Shown here: positions 11,947-21,357 of the stretch, one piece after another | Numbering within the stretch: the stretch's first letter is position 1 | Layout: each line of letters starts with the position of its first letter | Source of the DNA: Taxillus chinensis | Lineage: Eukaryota; Streptophyta; Magnoliopsida; Santalales; Loranthaceae | Reading direction: 5' to 3' | DNA: 64,000 nt | Assembly: GCA_023512835.1 (NCBI GenBank) | Contig: CM042088.1 | Location: 30,901,164 to 30,965,163 of the forward strand | Notes under the pieces: model-generated | Databases searched by the model: none | What the model was told of the DNA's origin: nothing | What the model saw: the letters and a program-made list of their open reading frames with translations, nothing else | Position numbers and translations under genes: made by a program

Positions 11947-12349
11947 GCTAAAATGTAGAGTATATTGGAATATATCATTAAAAATAACTAGCTAAAATAG
12001 CTTTTACATCAAATAGGGATTGAAATTTGGGGAGCATAATTGAAAATGTTCTAAGCCACATACACTAGCAAGTCTTGATAAAGTCTTCTTTTAAAGTAAC
12101 ATGTTAATGGTTTGTGATTCTTAAATACTTTATTAGGAAAATGACACAATCAACAAAACAAAATAGTGTTGAAAAATATAGAAAACAAATATACGCTATT
12201 CAATTCAACTAATGTACTTACGGGTGGTAAGAATATACTTATGGTCCTATACCTTAGTAATCCACTAAATGAGTGTCATTATCGAATTTCGTCTGGGAGA
12301 AAATTCGCTTTTGGGAATGCAATTTTCCTACCTTTATTCGAATGGTATA

Positions 12350-12480
12350 CATAGTCGCCACTAACTATTTTTGGGGTATAATTGGTCACAAAAAAATGAT
12401 CTACGTCGCTAAAGCTAGATCCAAGAGTTGGTTACATGTGTGAAAGGATTAGCACCCCCAAACGCTCTTTTGGTACCGAT
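12350..12480 (+). repeat. Conserved module, copy A (shared with 15499-15650)
   Basis: Ordered blocks shared with copy B are AGTCGCCACTAA, ATTGG, ATCTACG, GAGTTGGTTACATGTG, AAGG, GCACCCCCA, ACGC and TTGGTACC. The flanks are not similar. The module has the look of a conserved non-coding part of a large plant LTR retrotransposon, but I cannot name the family. Confidence 0.5.
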
Positions 12481-12588
12481 TTTAGAAGAATGAGGTTTCT
12501 ATTTGTTTTAATCGCTTTACTTAATTCGCCTGTCTGAGACTAAGTTTATTTTATTTTCCTAAGAGCCTAAAATTTCTACTTATTTTAA

Positions 12589-12806
12589 TGTTGGACCTCG
12601 GCCAGGGCACTCACTATCACAATATTGTCCGCTTTGGCACTCGCGTGCCCACCCATGGGCTGCAGCCTGCACGGATTTGTTTCTAACGGGCCGCAACCCG
12701 TTAAAACGCGTTGTGACAAGGTGCACATGAGCCTCCTCATTAGGACGACCTCAATGTTCGCTCTAACCGATGTGGGATTGATCTATGGGACGTTAGAGAC
12801 CCAACA
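12589..12806 (-). repeat. TRIM 3' LTR (minus orientation)
   Basis: This 218-bp direct repeat has TG/CA ends and adjoins the polypurine tract. It differs from its partner only by transitions. Confidence 0.9.
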
Positions 12807-12844
12807 ATCTCCCCCCCAATCCCAGCATCGGTCTAGAGGACCCG

Positions 12845-12856
12845 GCTCTGATACCA
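12845..12856 (-). promoter_or_regulatory. TRIM primer binding site (tRNA-iMet)
   Basis: The minus strand reads TGGTATCAGAGC, a perfect 12-nt match to the complement of the plant initiator tRNA-Met 3' end, two nucleotides inside the 5' LTR. This fixes the element's orientation. Confidence 0.92.
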
Positions 12857-12858
12857 CT

Positions 12859-13076
12859 TGTTGGACCTCGGCCAGGGCATTCATTATCACAATATTGTCC
12901 GCTTTGGCACTCGCGCGCCCACCCATGGGCCGCAGCCCGCACGAATTTGTTTCTAACGGGCCGCAACCCATTAAAACGCGTTGTGACAAGGTGCATATGA
13001 GCCTCCTCATTAGGACGACCTCAATGTTCGCCCTAACCGATGTGGGATTAATCTATGGGATGTTAGAGACCCAACA
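12859..13076 (-). repeat. TRIM 5' LTR (minus orientation)
   Basis: This 218-bp direct repeat with TG/CA ends adjoins the primer binding site. Confidence 0.9.
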
Positions 13077-13738
13077 TTTAATGTTTTAAGTTATTGGTTA
13101 AAGTTGAATTAAATTCAATTATTCTAAGGACTAAATGGTTGACTTAAAAATCATTTTCAAAAAAATTTAATGTAAAAATAAAATCTAAAGGACTTTAAAA
13201 AACCTAAGGAAATTAAATTTTTATTAAAAGGATAAATTATTTTTTATTTGACTTTGAAGAAAGCTATTTTTTAGGAAAATATTTTAAGAAAAAAACTTTC
13301 TTTTTTAAAAATAAAATCTAAACAAATATAAATTAAAGTATTGTGTGTGATATGTGACATCCACAAAAAATTAAACAAGACAGTCTCTTCTTTTTTTATC
13401 CTTTTTTTTACTCACTCTTTTTTTCTTCCTTTCCCTTTTTTCTTCACTCTTTTTTTCTTTCCTTTTCTTTTCATTTCATTATTTTTTTATGGTGTACAAT
13501 TTACAATTGAAAGCCATACGTTTGATTACAAATAATAATAGTAATAATATACAAATAAATTAAAAATAAAAGCAAAGAACTGCAAAAGCTGGTAATACCC
13601 CTGCAAAACCAACTATTATAACAAATAAATGTAACCCGTATGTATTTTAATGACAATAGGCAAAGTCAAACAAAATTCAAGCAAAACTCTCTCCAATTTT
13701 ATACATAACTCAAACAAAATGACAATACAAACTGACGG
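13077..13738. other. AT-rich stretch with a pyrimidine tract, no gene
   Basis: AT-rich DNA. From about 13381 to 13490 the plus strand is almost purely T and C. The reading frame across that tract is a composition artefact. Nothing else is recognised. Confidence 0.6.
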
Positions 13739-14300
13739 GCTATCACGTCCCTAATTCCAGAGATCCAGAACCAAGCACATAACTTTCCCTTGTATAATCA
13801 TACAATAAGGGCATAAAAGTACTTTCCCAAAATGTCATACAAGAAATCTTAAAGTATTATATTATCAAATCACCATTCCACATTTGGCAACCATTCATTA
13901 CAACTGCCCACAGACCCATGTCTGGGAAATAAACTCGAATTAAACAAATAACAAAAATAAAACTAAGGTCGATACATAAATAAAATCTTGGTCTTGTTGT
14001 TGGTTCAGCTAACACCCGCCAGCACCTTGAAAATAGATCAACAAGTAGGAGTGAGCACAAAGCTCAGTAGGTGAACTACCACTCCTCACCTTATATCTAT
14101 TATTAAGCTACATGTTGTACTCATGTGCACATATAGTGAGAGTTATTAGATGTTAATGTGGCACAATAATACAAACTAGTGTTTAAACCCCACACAGGCA
14201 CTCATATCCATTATACCGCTACACATGCAACCATACCTACCATACCACCACACAAGCAACCATATCCACCATTCATCCCACAGTGATAGTGAAATTCCCA
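13739..14300 (-). repeat. Truncated gypsy-type LTR fragment
   Basis: On the minus strand the segment ends GGGACGTGATA, one change away from the usual plant gypsy LTR end. At 14052-14066 it has the same TGAGC-5 nt-GCTCA hairpin, flanked by CCTACT and TCCTACT blocks, as the LTR at 4227-6661. The other end is replaced by the LTR-like sequence that follows, suggesting an insertion or deletion. Confidence 0.45.
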
Positions 14301-14304
14301 GATA

Positions 14305-15400
14305 TGCACTAATAGGGGGGTGAATCAGTGTATCAATATAATTTTTTTACCCCTTTTCTTTTTACCAGTGATGATATCTTTACTCAATTCAATTTCTGTG
14401 TTTCTATGCCAAACAAAAAGAAACAAGAAGGAAAAAGCACACAATAATTACGTGGTTCACCCTACAATGTGTAGAGCTACGTCCACGACGTGATTAGCAA
14501 TTTGCTAACAACAGAATCTCCACTATGCGGTTTAGGATAACACACTACTACCCAAGGCTCACTGCCTCAATACAAGTTTTAGGGTCTCTGCCCTTGGCTT
14601 CACTACCCAATTACAATCAACACAAATATAGTTAAACCTCACTAGTTCTAGCTTTACAAAGTGTATAAAAATGATTTCTCAAATCTAAAACACAACTAGG
14701 CTCACTGTCTCAACAACCTAACCACAAGCTGATAGAACCACCAACCTGAGAGAAATCAAATTGAAGTTTTTGTTGTTGAAGTCTTACCCTTCTCTTTTAA
14801 GGTTCCTCCTTCTGACCTCTTGAATGATTAGAACACACCCATTGTGACTGATTTATGATCTTCAATTGATGTTCAATCACTATAGCTCTCTTTTTATCAA
14901 ATATTATCAATAAAATTGCTTTGGAGCTCTCTCTCTCTCCTCTCCTCATAGGTTAGGATGAAATTCAGGTATGTATATATTATCATATAACCCTAATCTC
15001 TTCCCATATAGCCAGCAGCCAATTCCTAGCCATTGATCTCTTTCTTTGATGTAATCTCAACCCTTGGATCTAGGTTAGAGACTCTCTCTTAACCTAATAC
15101 AAAATCTAATTCTCCACCATTGATTTATTCTTTAATATAATCTTACCCATTAGATCACCTCTTTAAAGATAAATAGATCTCAACCCTTCATCTGGTGAAC
15201 TATGATCAACATGCAATAATGTTGGTATTTTAACCATAACTTTCTCCACAATGCCTGAATTCAGTTAAGATCAAAAACACAGTTGTAAATATTGAAGTCC
15301 TCTATCAACTGGTAAAATTTGGTGCAATTGGGAGCTAAAAAAGCCTACACGTGTCCATGCACGTGTCCACTGTCATCACCCGTTTTTGACCGGGCTCATT
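14305..15400 (-). repeat. Probable Ty1/copia LTR fragment
   Basis: It opens TGCACTAATAGGGGGGTGAA, the same layout as the minus-orientation start of the Sirevirus LTRs in this window (TG, then a G-run, then TGAATAGG). A TACGTGGTTCACCC block and a CTACGTCCACG block follow, a pattern common in plant copia LTRs. The right end and target duplication are not clear, so the end coordinate is approximate. Confidence 0.4.
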
Positions 15401-15498
15401 GCTGGCTTTTGTGAAAGAACTCCATGCTAGTTCATTCCGTTGATCCTAGAGTCATCCCTGCACAAGGCTCACACAAACCATTAAAGAAAAGAAAAACA

Positions 15499-15650
15499 GA
15501 GTTGCCACCAAACAAATTTAAGGTGTGATTGGGCACCTAGAAAAAGAAAGGTCTACGGTTCCAGAAAATTAGGTTCGGGAGTTAGTTACGTGTGGGGAAG
15601 GAAGAAAAACTCTTGCACCCCCACAACGCCTACAATTGGTACCTAGTCTT
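15499..15650 (+). repeat. Conserved module, copy B (shared with 12350-12480)
   Basis: It contains GAGTTGCCACCAAAC, GATTGGGCACC, GGTCTACGGTTCCAG, GAGTTAGTTACGTGTG, AAGG, GCACCCCCA, AACGCC and TTGGTACC in the same order as copy A. It is surrounded by AT-rich DNA with A-runs. Confidence 0.5.
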
Positions 15651-17084
15651 GATCTATGAGTGTTTGCTTGCTTTATTATTTATTCAAAAAAAGAGTTTTT
15701 GTATTTTTAATTTTAAGAAAAAGAAAGATTTTAGGATCTAGGCCTTAAAACAACAAAGAAAAAAATTTTAATAAAGTAAATAAAAAAGGACATTCTAATT
15801 TTAGAAAAAGAATGTAGGATCTAGGCCCATGTGACAATATTGCATTTTTATAAGAAAACAAAAGTAATTTTCCTTTTTTAGAAAAGAAAACAAAAGCAAT
15901 TTGAATTCAAATAAGAAAATACTACCACAATTGATATTGGCCCAGGCAGACTAGGATGTTAGCATCTAGGGCTCAACCCTCATGACCGCCCAGGCCTTGT
16001 TTAAATTTTTTAGAAAAGATTTAAGTTTTTTTTATTTTTTATTTTTTTTAACAATAAAGGAGAGAAAGATATACAGAATGTTTGTTTTTTTTTTTTTGTA
16101 TTTTTGTTTTTTTAAACTATAAGAAATAATGAAAAAAGAAAATAAAGAAATTTTTGGGTTTTATGTTTGAAAACAACACAAATAAGATAAAATAAACAGA
16201 AATGGAGAACCTAAAAGAATGAATGATGCAGGTTTGAGTTCCTTTTCCCTTTAAGTGACGCTTTCCTGGAAACACAAAGGTTAGAAAAAAGAAGCCTTTC
16301 CAACCACAGCTCCTTCCCGTGAAGAACTGATTCTGGGTGCTTTCCCCTTTGCAAATGAGTATATATCTCTTTGAAAATTTCCAGGGTACGCTCTCCCTCT
16401 CTGATTTTTATCTCTAAGAAATCTAGTCAGAAAGCTCTCTCCCGGAATAACCTCTTCTGCTACTTGATAATTGATCTCACCCCCCCTTTGCCTCTTGGGG
16501 CAGTCTATTTATAGGAATCCCCAGGGAGACAGCCCGTGCCTCGGCATTTATTGGATGCCTTACAGTCCCCATGAGTCAACTATATCGTTCCAATGAATTA
16601 ATGACTTTGGAAATGGGATTCTCGGTTCCCAGCGATTTACAATAATTCACAGTTCCCGTGCTTTGAAAAAGGAATCCCAATGCCTGAAAATAAATAAATC
16701 GTTTGAGATTATTTAATCCTCTGTTGTATCTAGACGCTTTGTTAGGTAAGGGCTGAATGCATTTCCGGGTGTATTGGAGCCGTTGGGAACTAATAGTTAC
16801 GCAGTCTCCAGGGTCAACTATGATGTCCCGAGGAAAATGACATTTAATTATAGAGGTCTCCCATCCCTATGCTCAAAAATGGAGTTCCGAGACATTTGAA
16901 TTTAATATTCGAAGACTCCTCAATTCTCACGCTTGAAAAGGGGGTTCCGAGACATTGATGGCATTTAATGCACTTAAAAAGAATTTTCTGGATTTTTCAG
17001 AGTCCCAATGCTTTGGAGTATCTCCCAGACCTGTAGAGGAGCTATTTTGGAGTTTTTCTGAATTATGGACCAGGTTTGACCTCA
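15651..17084. other. Non-coding repeat-derived DNA
   Basis: A/T-run-rich sequence, then a stretch with CCGAGACATT and GTTCCGAGACATTGATG motifs. No protein similarity found. Probably the interior of a large, decayed LTR element whose other part reappears beyond 41856. Confidence 0.4.
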
Positions 17085-17455
17085 AAATCTGGGCTTATTC
17101 CGGATTAGTGGCCTTATTCCGCATCAATGGGCTTAGCTCGGATTTGACCAAGTTTGACCTCTAGATCTAAGCTTATTCCGGATCAGTGGCCTTATTCCGC
17201 ATCAGTAGGTCCTTATTCCGCACTAATGACCTTATTCTGCATCAGTGGGTCCTTATTCCGCATCAATGGGCTTAACTCGGATTTGACCAAGTTTGACCGC
17301 CGGATTTGGGCTTAGCTCAGATTTGACCAAGTTTGACCACTGGATTTGGGCCTAGTCCACATCAACGGGCTTAGCTCGGATTTGACCAAGTTTGACCGCC
17401 GGATTTGGGCTGGGCCCGGATTTGACCAAGTTTGACTGCCGAATTTGGGTTTCCC
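17085..17455. repeat. Compound tandem array
   Basis: Two interleaved motifs recur. CCTTATTCCGCATCARTGG occurs about five times between 17110 and 17270. GGATTTGACCAAGTTTGACC occurs about five times between 17150 and 17435, in units of roughly 65 bp with GGGCTTAGCTC between. The array is non-coding. The first motif shares the core CTTAYTCCGCAT with the LTR arrays of the Sireviruses below. Confidence 0.75.
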
Positions 17456-18464
17456 CAAAAATTTCCATGTGTGGGCTTGGCCGCCACGTGGCGCCTCTAC
17501 TTAGGCTTCCTTAGGCCCCTCTTGTTCTCACTTGCTGTGTAAGGAAAATGTCTTTGTATATATACTAGGCGAAGGAGAAGCAAAACTGGTAATGTGGGAC
17601 AAACATGCATATGAAGAACCGAAATTCGTGGAAAATTGACAGATTTATGGGGCAACTTCAAAAATTTATAATTTTCTCCACAGAGCTCGGATTGGGGCCA
17701 TATTGGTCTTGTTTTTCTCGAAATTCTGTTATCTATCTTCTGAAAGTGGAATCACTCCAAAAGGATCAGCCATTTAGGATAAAAATGGGAAATACCGCAC
17801 AGAGGTACATGATAAAGTGAGCATTCTGCCCGTCCGATTCAAAAGTTCATAGTTAATTGCACAGAACTCGGATTACCATCAAACCAGTTGGAGATGATAG
17901 ATAAAGATGTTATCTAACTAATGCAATTGACTTCATTCAGATCCAATAAGTATTGAGAAAGTTATTGGCAAAATAGTGCATTGTGCACTGGCTGTCTCCC
18001 CCAAATTTGTACAAGGTTTGGTTGCCAACTTTGAAAAATCAAAACTAATTGAATGCATCCCGGAATATTCTCAAAACAATTGGAAATGATAGATAAAGAT
18101 GTTATCTAATCAACACAATTGACTTTGTTGGATTACGACAAGTATTGAGGAGGTTATTAATAAAATAGCGGGCTGCCCACCGGTTGTCCAATTCAACTTG
18201 GTACTTTTGTCATAATCATTTCATTTCTCCTCGGAATCAAGTGTGGTCAAGTGCGTTGTTCTCCGAATGTCATCCTCTATCACTTAGTGGTCCTTCGCCA
18301 AGTACGGTTGCAATCTAACCCGGTCAAAATGGGATACAACAGCTGCCCCTCTTTGTGTATTGTTTGTATACAAATGATCTACAAAGATAACCAAATACCC
18401 ATTTTGAATGGTTAGGTCTCCTTGGAGTTTGGCATTGTTGTGAGATTGATGCAACATTTTTGGT
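17456..18464. other. Unannotated repeat-like DNA
   Basis: Two related paragraphs (about 17880-17990 and 18070-18190) share the blocks TTGGAAATGATAGATAAAGATGTTATCTAA and AAGTATTGAG. They look like an old direct duplication. The short frame at 17605-17820 has no recognisable similarity. Confidence 0.4.
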
Positions 18465-19140
18465 TATGAGGGTGGCTTCTTGGGCCGAATAGCTTCTTGG
18501 GCTATGATATGACTTCTTGGGTTGATTAGCTTCTTAGGCTATGAGGGTGGCTTCTTGGGCCGAATAGCTTCTTGGGCTATGATACGACATCTTGGGTCAA
18601 AAATGAGTGACATCTTGGGTCGATTAGCTTCTTGGGTTATGAGGGTGGCTTCTTGGTCCAAATAGCTTCTTGGGTTACGATACGACATCTTGGGTCGAAA
18701 ATGAGTGACATCTTGGTTTGATTAACTTCTTGAGCTAGGAGGGTAGCTTCTTGGGCCGAATAGCTTCTTGGACTATGATACGACATCTTGGGTCGAAAAT
18801 GAGTAACATCTTGGGTCGATTAGCTTCTTGGGCTATGAGGGTAGCTTCTTGGGCCGAATAGCTTCTTGGGCTATGATACGACATCTTGGGTCAAAAATAA
18901 GTACATCTTGGGTCAATTAGCTTCTTGAGCTATGAGAATGGCTTATTGGGCCGAATATGACATCTTGGGTCGACCAGCATCTTGGGCTATGATACGACAT
19001 CTTGGGTCAAAAATAAGTACATCTTGGGTCAATTAGCTTCTTGAGCTATGAGAATGGCTTATTGGGCCGAATATGACATCTTGGGTCGACCAGCATCTTG
19101 GGCTGTAAGGATGGCTTCTTGGGCCAAGTACGACATCTTG
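18465..19140. repeat. Tandem array, unit about 98 bp, 6-7 copies
   Basis: Each unit combines GCTTCTTGGGCTATGA, GGTGGCTTCTTGGGCCGAAT, GATACGACATCTTGGGTCG and AAATGAGTGACATCTTGGGT. Copies of the TATGAGGGTGGCTTCTTGG block lie near 18540, 18639, 18737, 18834, 18932 and 19046. Every frame has stops, so it is not a coding repeat. Such arrays are common inside LTRs or untranslated parts of large plant gypsy elements. Confidence 0.85.
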
Positions 19141-19193
19141 GGTTGAATGATAATGAGATAGCATCTTGGGCTATGGATAGGTGACTTTATCAT

Positions 19194-19825
19194 GGCTCCC
19201 TCTACGAGTTCACTCTAAGAGATCGCTCTACGAGATTACCACTCAAGAGTCATGCTTGGGCTTATGATCTAGGTCTGTCGGGGATTAGTTCTTTGATTCT
19301 GAAAGAGAATTCTGCTTGTTGAGGGTGAGTCCTCATCGGTCTTTAGAGATGGTCTTTGAAGCTTAACTAGTGGTGGATCATAAGATGAATCCTCATGCCA
19401 TTCTGATATGTAGGCAATCCTGTAAGTAAGAAGAGCAAACATGCTAGGATATATGCTAATGATGCATGAAGATGTTGATTCTTTTGAGAATGATGCATGA
19501 ATGCATGTGAATTTGTGATTAAGTTTTGAAGCCCTTTTTATTTGGGAATGAGGCCAGTGGGTGCCTTTTGTTCTCTTCGCTGCAAGAGATTAGGACTTTG
19601 GTATCACTTTGTGTTGGCACCCCCAAAAGTGAACTGATTTTCTTCTGTGAATATTTGGATATGGCATCTAGGGCCGATGTAAAATGACGTTGACAGTCAA
19701 AGTGGATGGACATTGAGGAGATGACTTCTAGGGTTGAAAGGAAATGACTGCTAGGGTCAAAATTGGTAGCTTGGTCCAGGCTCCCTTTACGAGTTCACTC
19801 TAAGAGATCGCTCTACAAGGTTACC
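19194..19825. repeat. Direct repeat pair (19194-19240 and 19779-19825)
   Basis: A block of about 47 bp, GGCTCCCTCTACGAGTTCAC followed by TCTAAGAGATCGCTCTACRAGRTTACC, occurs at both positions, 585 bp apart. The DNA between is similar in style to the preceding array (TCTAGGGTTG/TCAAAAT motifs) and has no gene. Confidence 0.7.
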
Positions 19826-20034
19826 TTCTAGTATCACAGGGTTGGTGACTTGACCCTCATGGTTGATTTTCTGAAAAGAGGCTCTTAAGGTGCAATCGCT
19901 TTGGTGTAGCTAGTTAGCTGCTTCTTGGGCATAGATGCTTCCAGAGCACCTCTTGGGGAAAATGATGAGGCGCTTTTGCCCCAACTTGGGGAGCTCCTCT
20001 GCTGATTTGGTCACTTCTTTAGAGAATACAATAC

Positions 20035-21172
20035 TGATGGTCCCTTGGAGCCTAAAGGGGGGGGGGGGTGAATAGGCTCTTATTCGAACTCTTTCTTTTC
20101 TCTCAAGACACAAAGACTTATCTAGTTTAAGTGATAATATCATCATGGAAGATAACCAGATAGTGGAAGTATTTTGTTTTATTATCACAAAGTGATTACA
20201 ACAAAATAGAAGCAAACACTCTCTTACACTCTGTTTACAACTTTGAATTCACACACTAGCCAAGTGCCTTTTCTATATTTTTGCACTTCTTCGCTCTAGC
20301 TCACTTTTTACATGAAGTATAAGTATGAATATTTATACAAAACATTCCTAAGAGACAACCTTGGAACTTGAAGTTCCGGAATGCGTTCCGCACTAACTAT
20401 CCCTCGGTAATCTATCTGCCTTGACTGCTGCGGATTGTGGAGCTCAAGATCTTGGATTTGAAGAGTATAAGTGTCTTTGTGAGTTCCGAGATACAATTAA
20501 GGTTGTGTCCACATATCCGGATGATCCACGTGTAAGATTCTTCTTGTTCTAAATGCATTCGTCTTACATCGGGACAGCACGAGCTGATAACTTTAAATGC
20601 GGTTTCATTGGAGCGGTGTCTTCTTGGTCCGGTGTAATTTTCCTTACTCCGTAGTTAATGAAGCTCGGAACCTTACTCCGTGTCGGTGGTTGCTTACTCC
20701 GTATCTATTCGGTACTAGAATCCTTAGTCCGTGTCGGCGCTTCCTTACTCCGCATGTAAGTTCCTTACTCCGTATGTAAGTTCCTTACTCCGTGTGTAAG
20801 TTCCTTACTCCGTGTGTAAGTTCCTTACTCCGTATGTAAGTTCCTTACTCCGGGCGAGTAATAAGTCCGGATTCCTTACTCCGCATCTATTTTCCTTACT
20901 CCGCACTTATTTTCCTTACTCCGCACTTATCCTTACTCCGCATTTATTTTCCTTACTCCGCACTTATTGTTACTTGGTTATTTACCAAGTGTTTGACGAC
21001 ACTAACTCTTGTCCGGATCAGGATTATGTATCCTGTCCTTAGCTTTGCTCTCACGAGTGCATCTTTGGATTAGTGACATACCTTCTGCAATGATCAAATA
21101 AACACAAAAGATCTCAGATCAAATTACATAAGGCTTTAACGGCATTATCCAAATTCTGGGTTTGATCCAACA
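20035..21172 (-). repeat. Sirevirus copy 1, 3' LTR
   Basis: This 1138-bp LTR holds, on the minus strand, a tandem array of the GGAGTAAGGAA type (20640-20970 region), a heat-shock-element-like cluster (20364-20381), a TATA box (TATAAATA, about 20330-20337) and a terminal C/G run next to TTTAGGCTCC. It adjoins the polypurine tract at 21173-21187. Confidence 0.92.
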
Positions 21173-21187
21173 ATCTCCCCCAATTAT
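21173..21187 (-). promoter_or_regulatory. Sirevirus copy 1 polypurine tract
   Basis: The minus strand reads ATAATTGGGGGAGAT and abuts the 3' LTR, the usual plus-strand primer for reverse transcription. Confidence 0.85.
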
Positions 21188-21357
21188 GGATATGCCTAAT
21201 CTGATCTGGTAAGCGATGCAAACGAATATCATACAAAATACACAACACAACCAATTTCATTGATCAGCAACTAAATACAAATCAGCCTTAATACAGATTT
21301 TTCACTAAGGTACATAAGGCTTACTATACTTGAAGATCATAGTTGCTGCCTTCTCTC

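Larger units (their letters stand above)
12589..13076 (-). mobile_element. Complete TRIM (miniature LTR retrotransposon)
   Basis: Two direct 218-bp LTRs (12589-12806 and 12859-13076) start TGTTGG and end CCAACA. The 52 bp between them hold, on the minus strand, a primer binding site TGGTATCAGAGC (12845-12856, complementary to initiator tRNA-Met, two bases from the LTR) and a polypurine tract GATTGGGGGGGAGAT (12807-12821) touching the other LTR. The element is flanked by the 5-bp duplication TTTAA (12584-12588 and 13077-13081). The LTRs differ at 11 of 218 positions and all 11 are transitions. There is no coding capacity, so mobilisation needs proteins of an autonomous LTR element. The internal domain is close to the minimum possible. 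The LTR has no 5S rRNA-like stretch, so it is not Cassandra. Confidence 0.92.

Noticed and set aside
12589..12806. Cassandra-type TRIM carrying 5S rRNA promoter sequence
   Set aside because: The LTR has no stretch resembling 5S rRNA.
12625..13089. Reading frame of 154 codons with an internal protein repeat, and minus-strand frames over it
   Set aside because: It runs through both LTRs and the priming sites of the TRIM element. The repeat in the protein is just the two LTRs.
13341..13535. 64-codon Phe-rich frame
   Set aside because: It is a by-product of a T/C-rich tract.
20597..21042. Frames with repeated LTPxxFSLLRT peptides in Sirevirus LTRs
   Set aside because: They are translations of the 20-bp LTR array and occur in every LTR copy.
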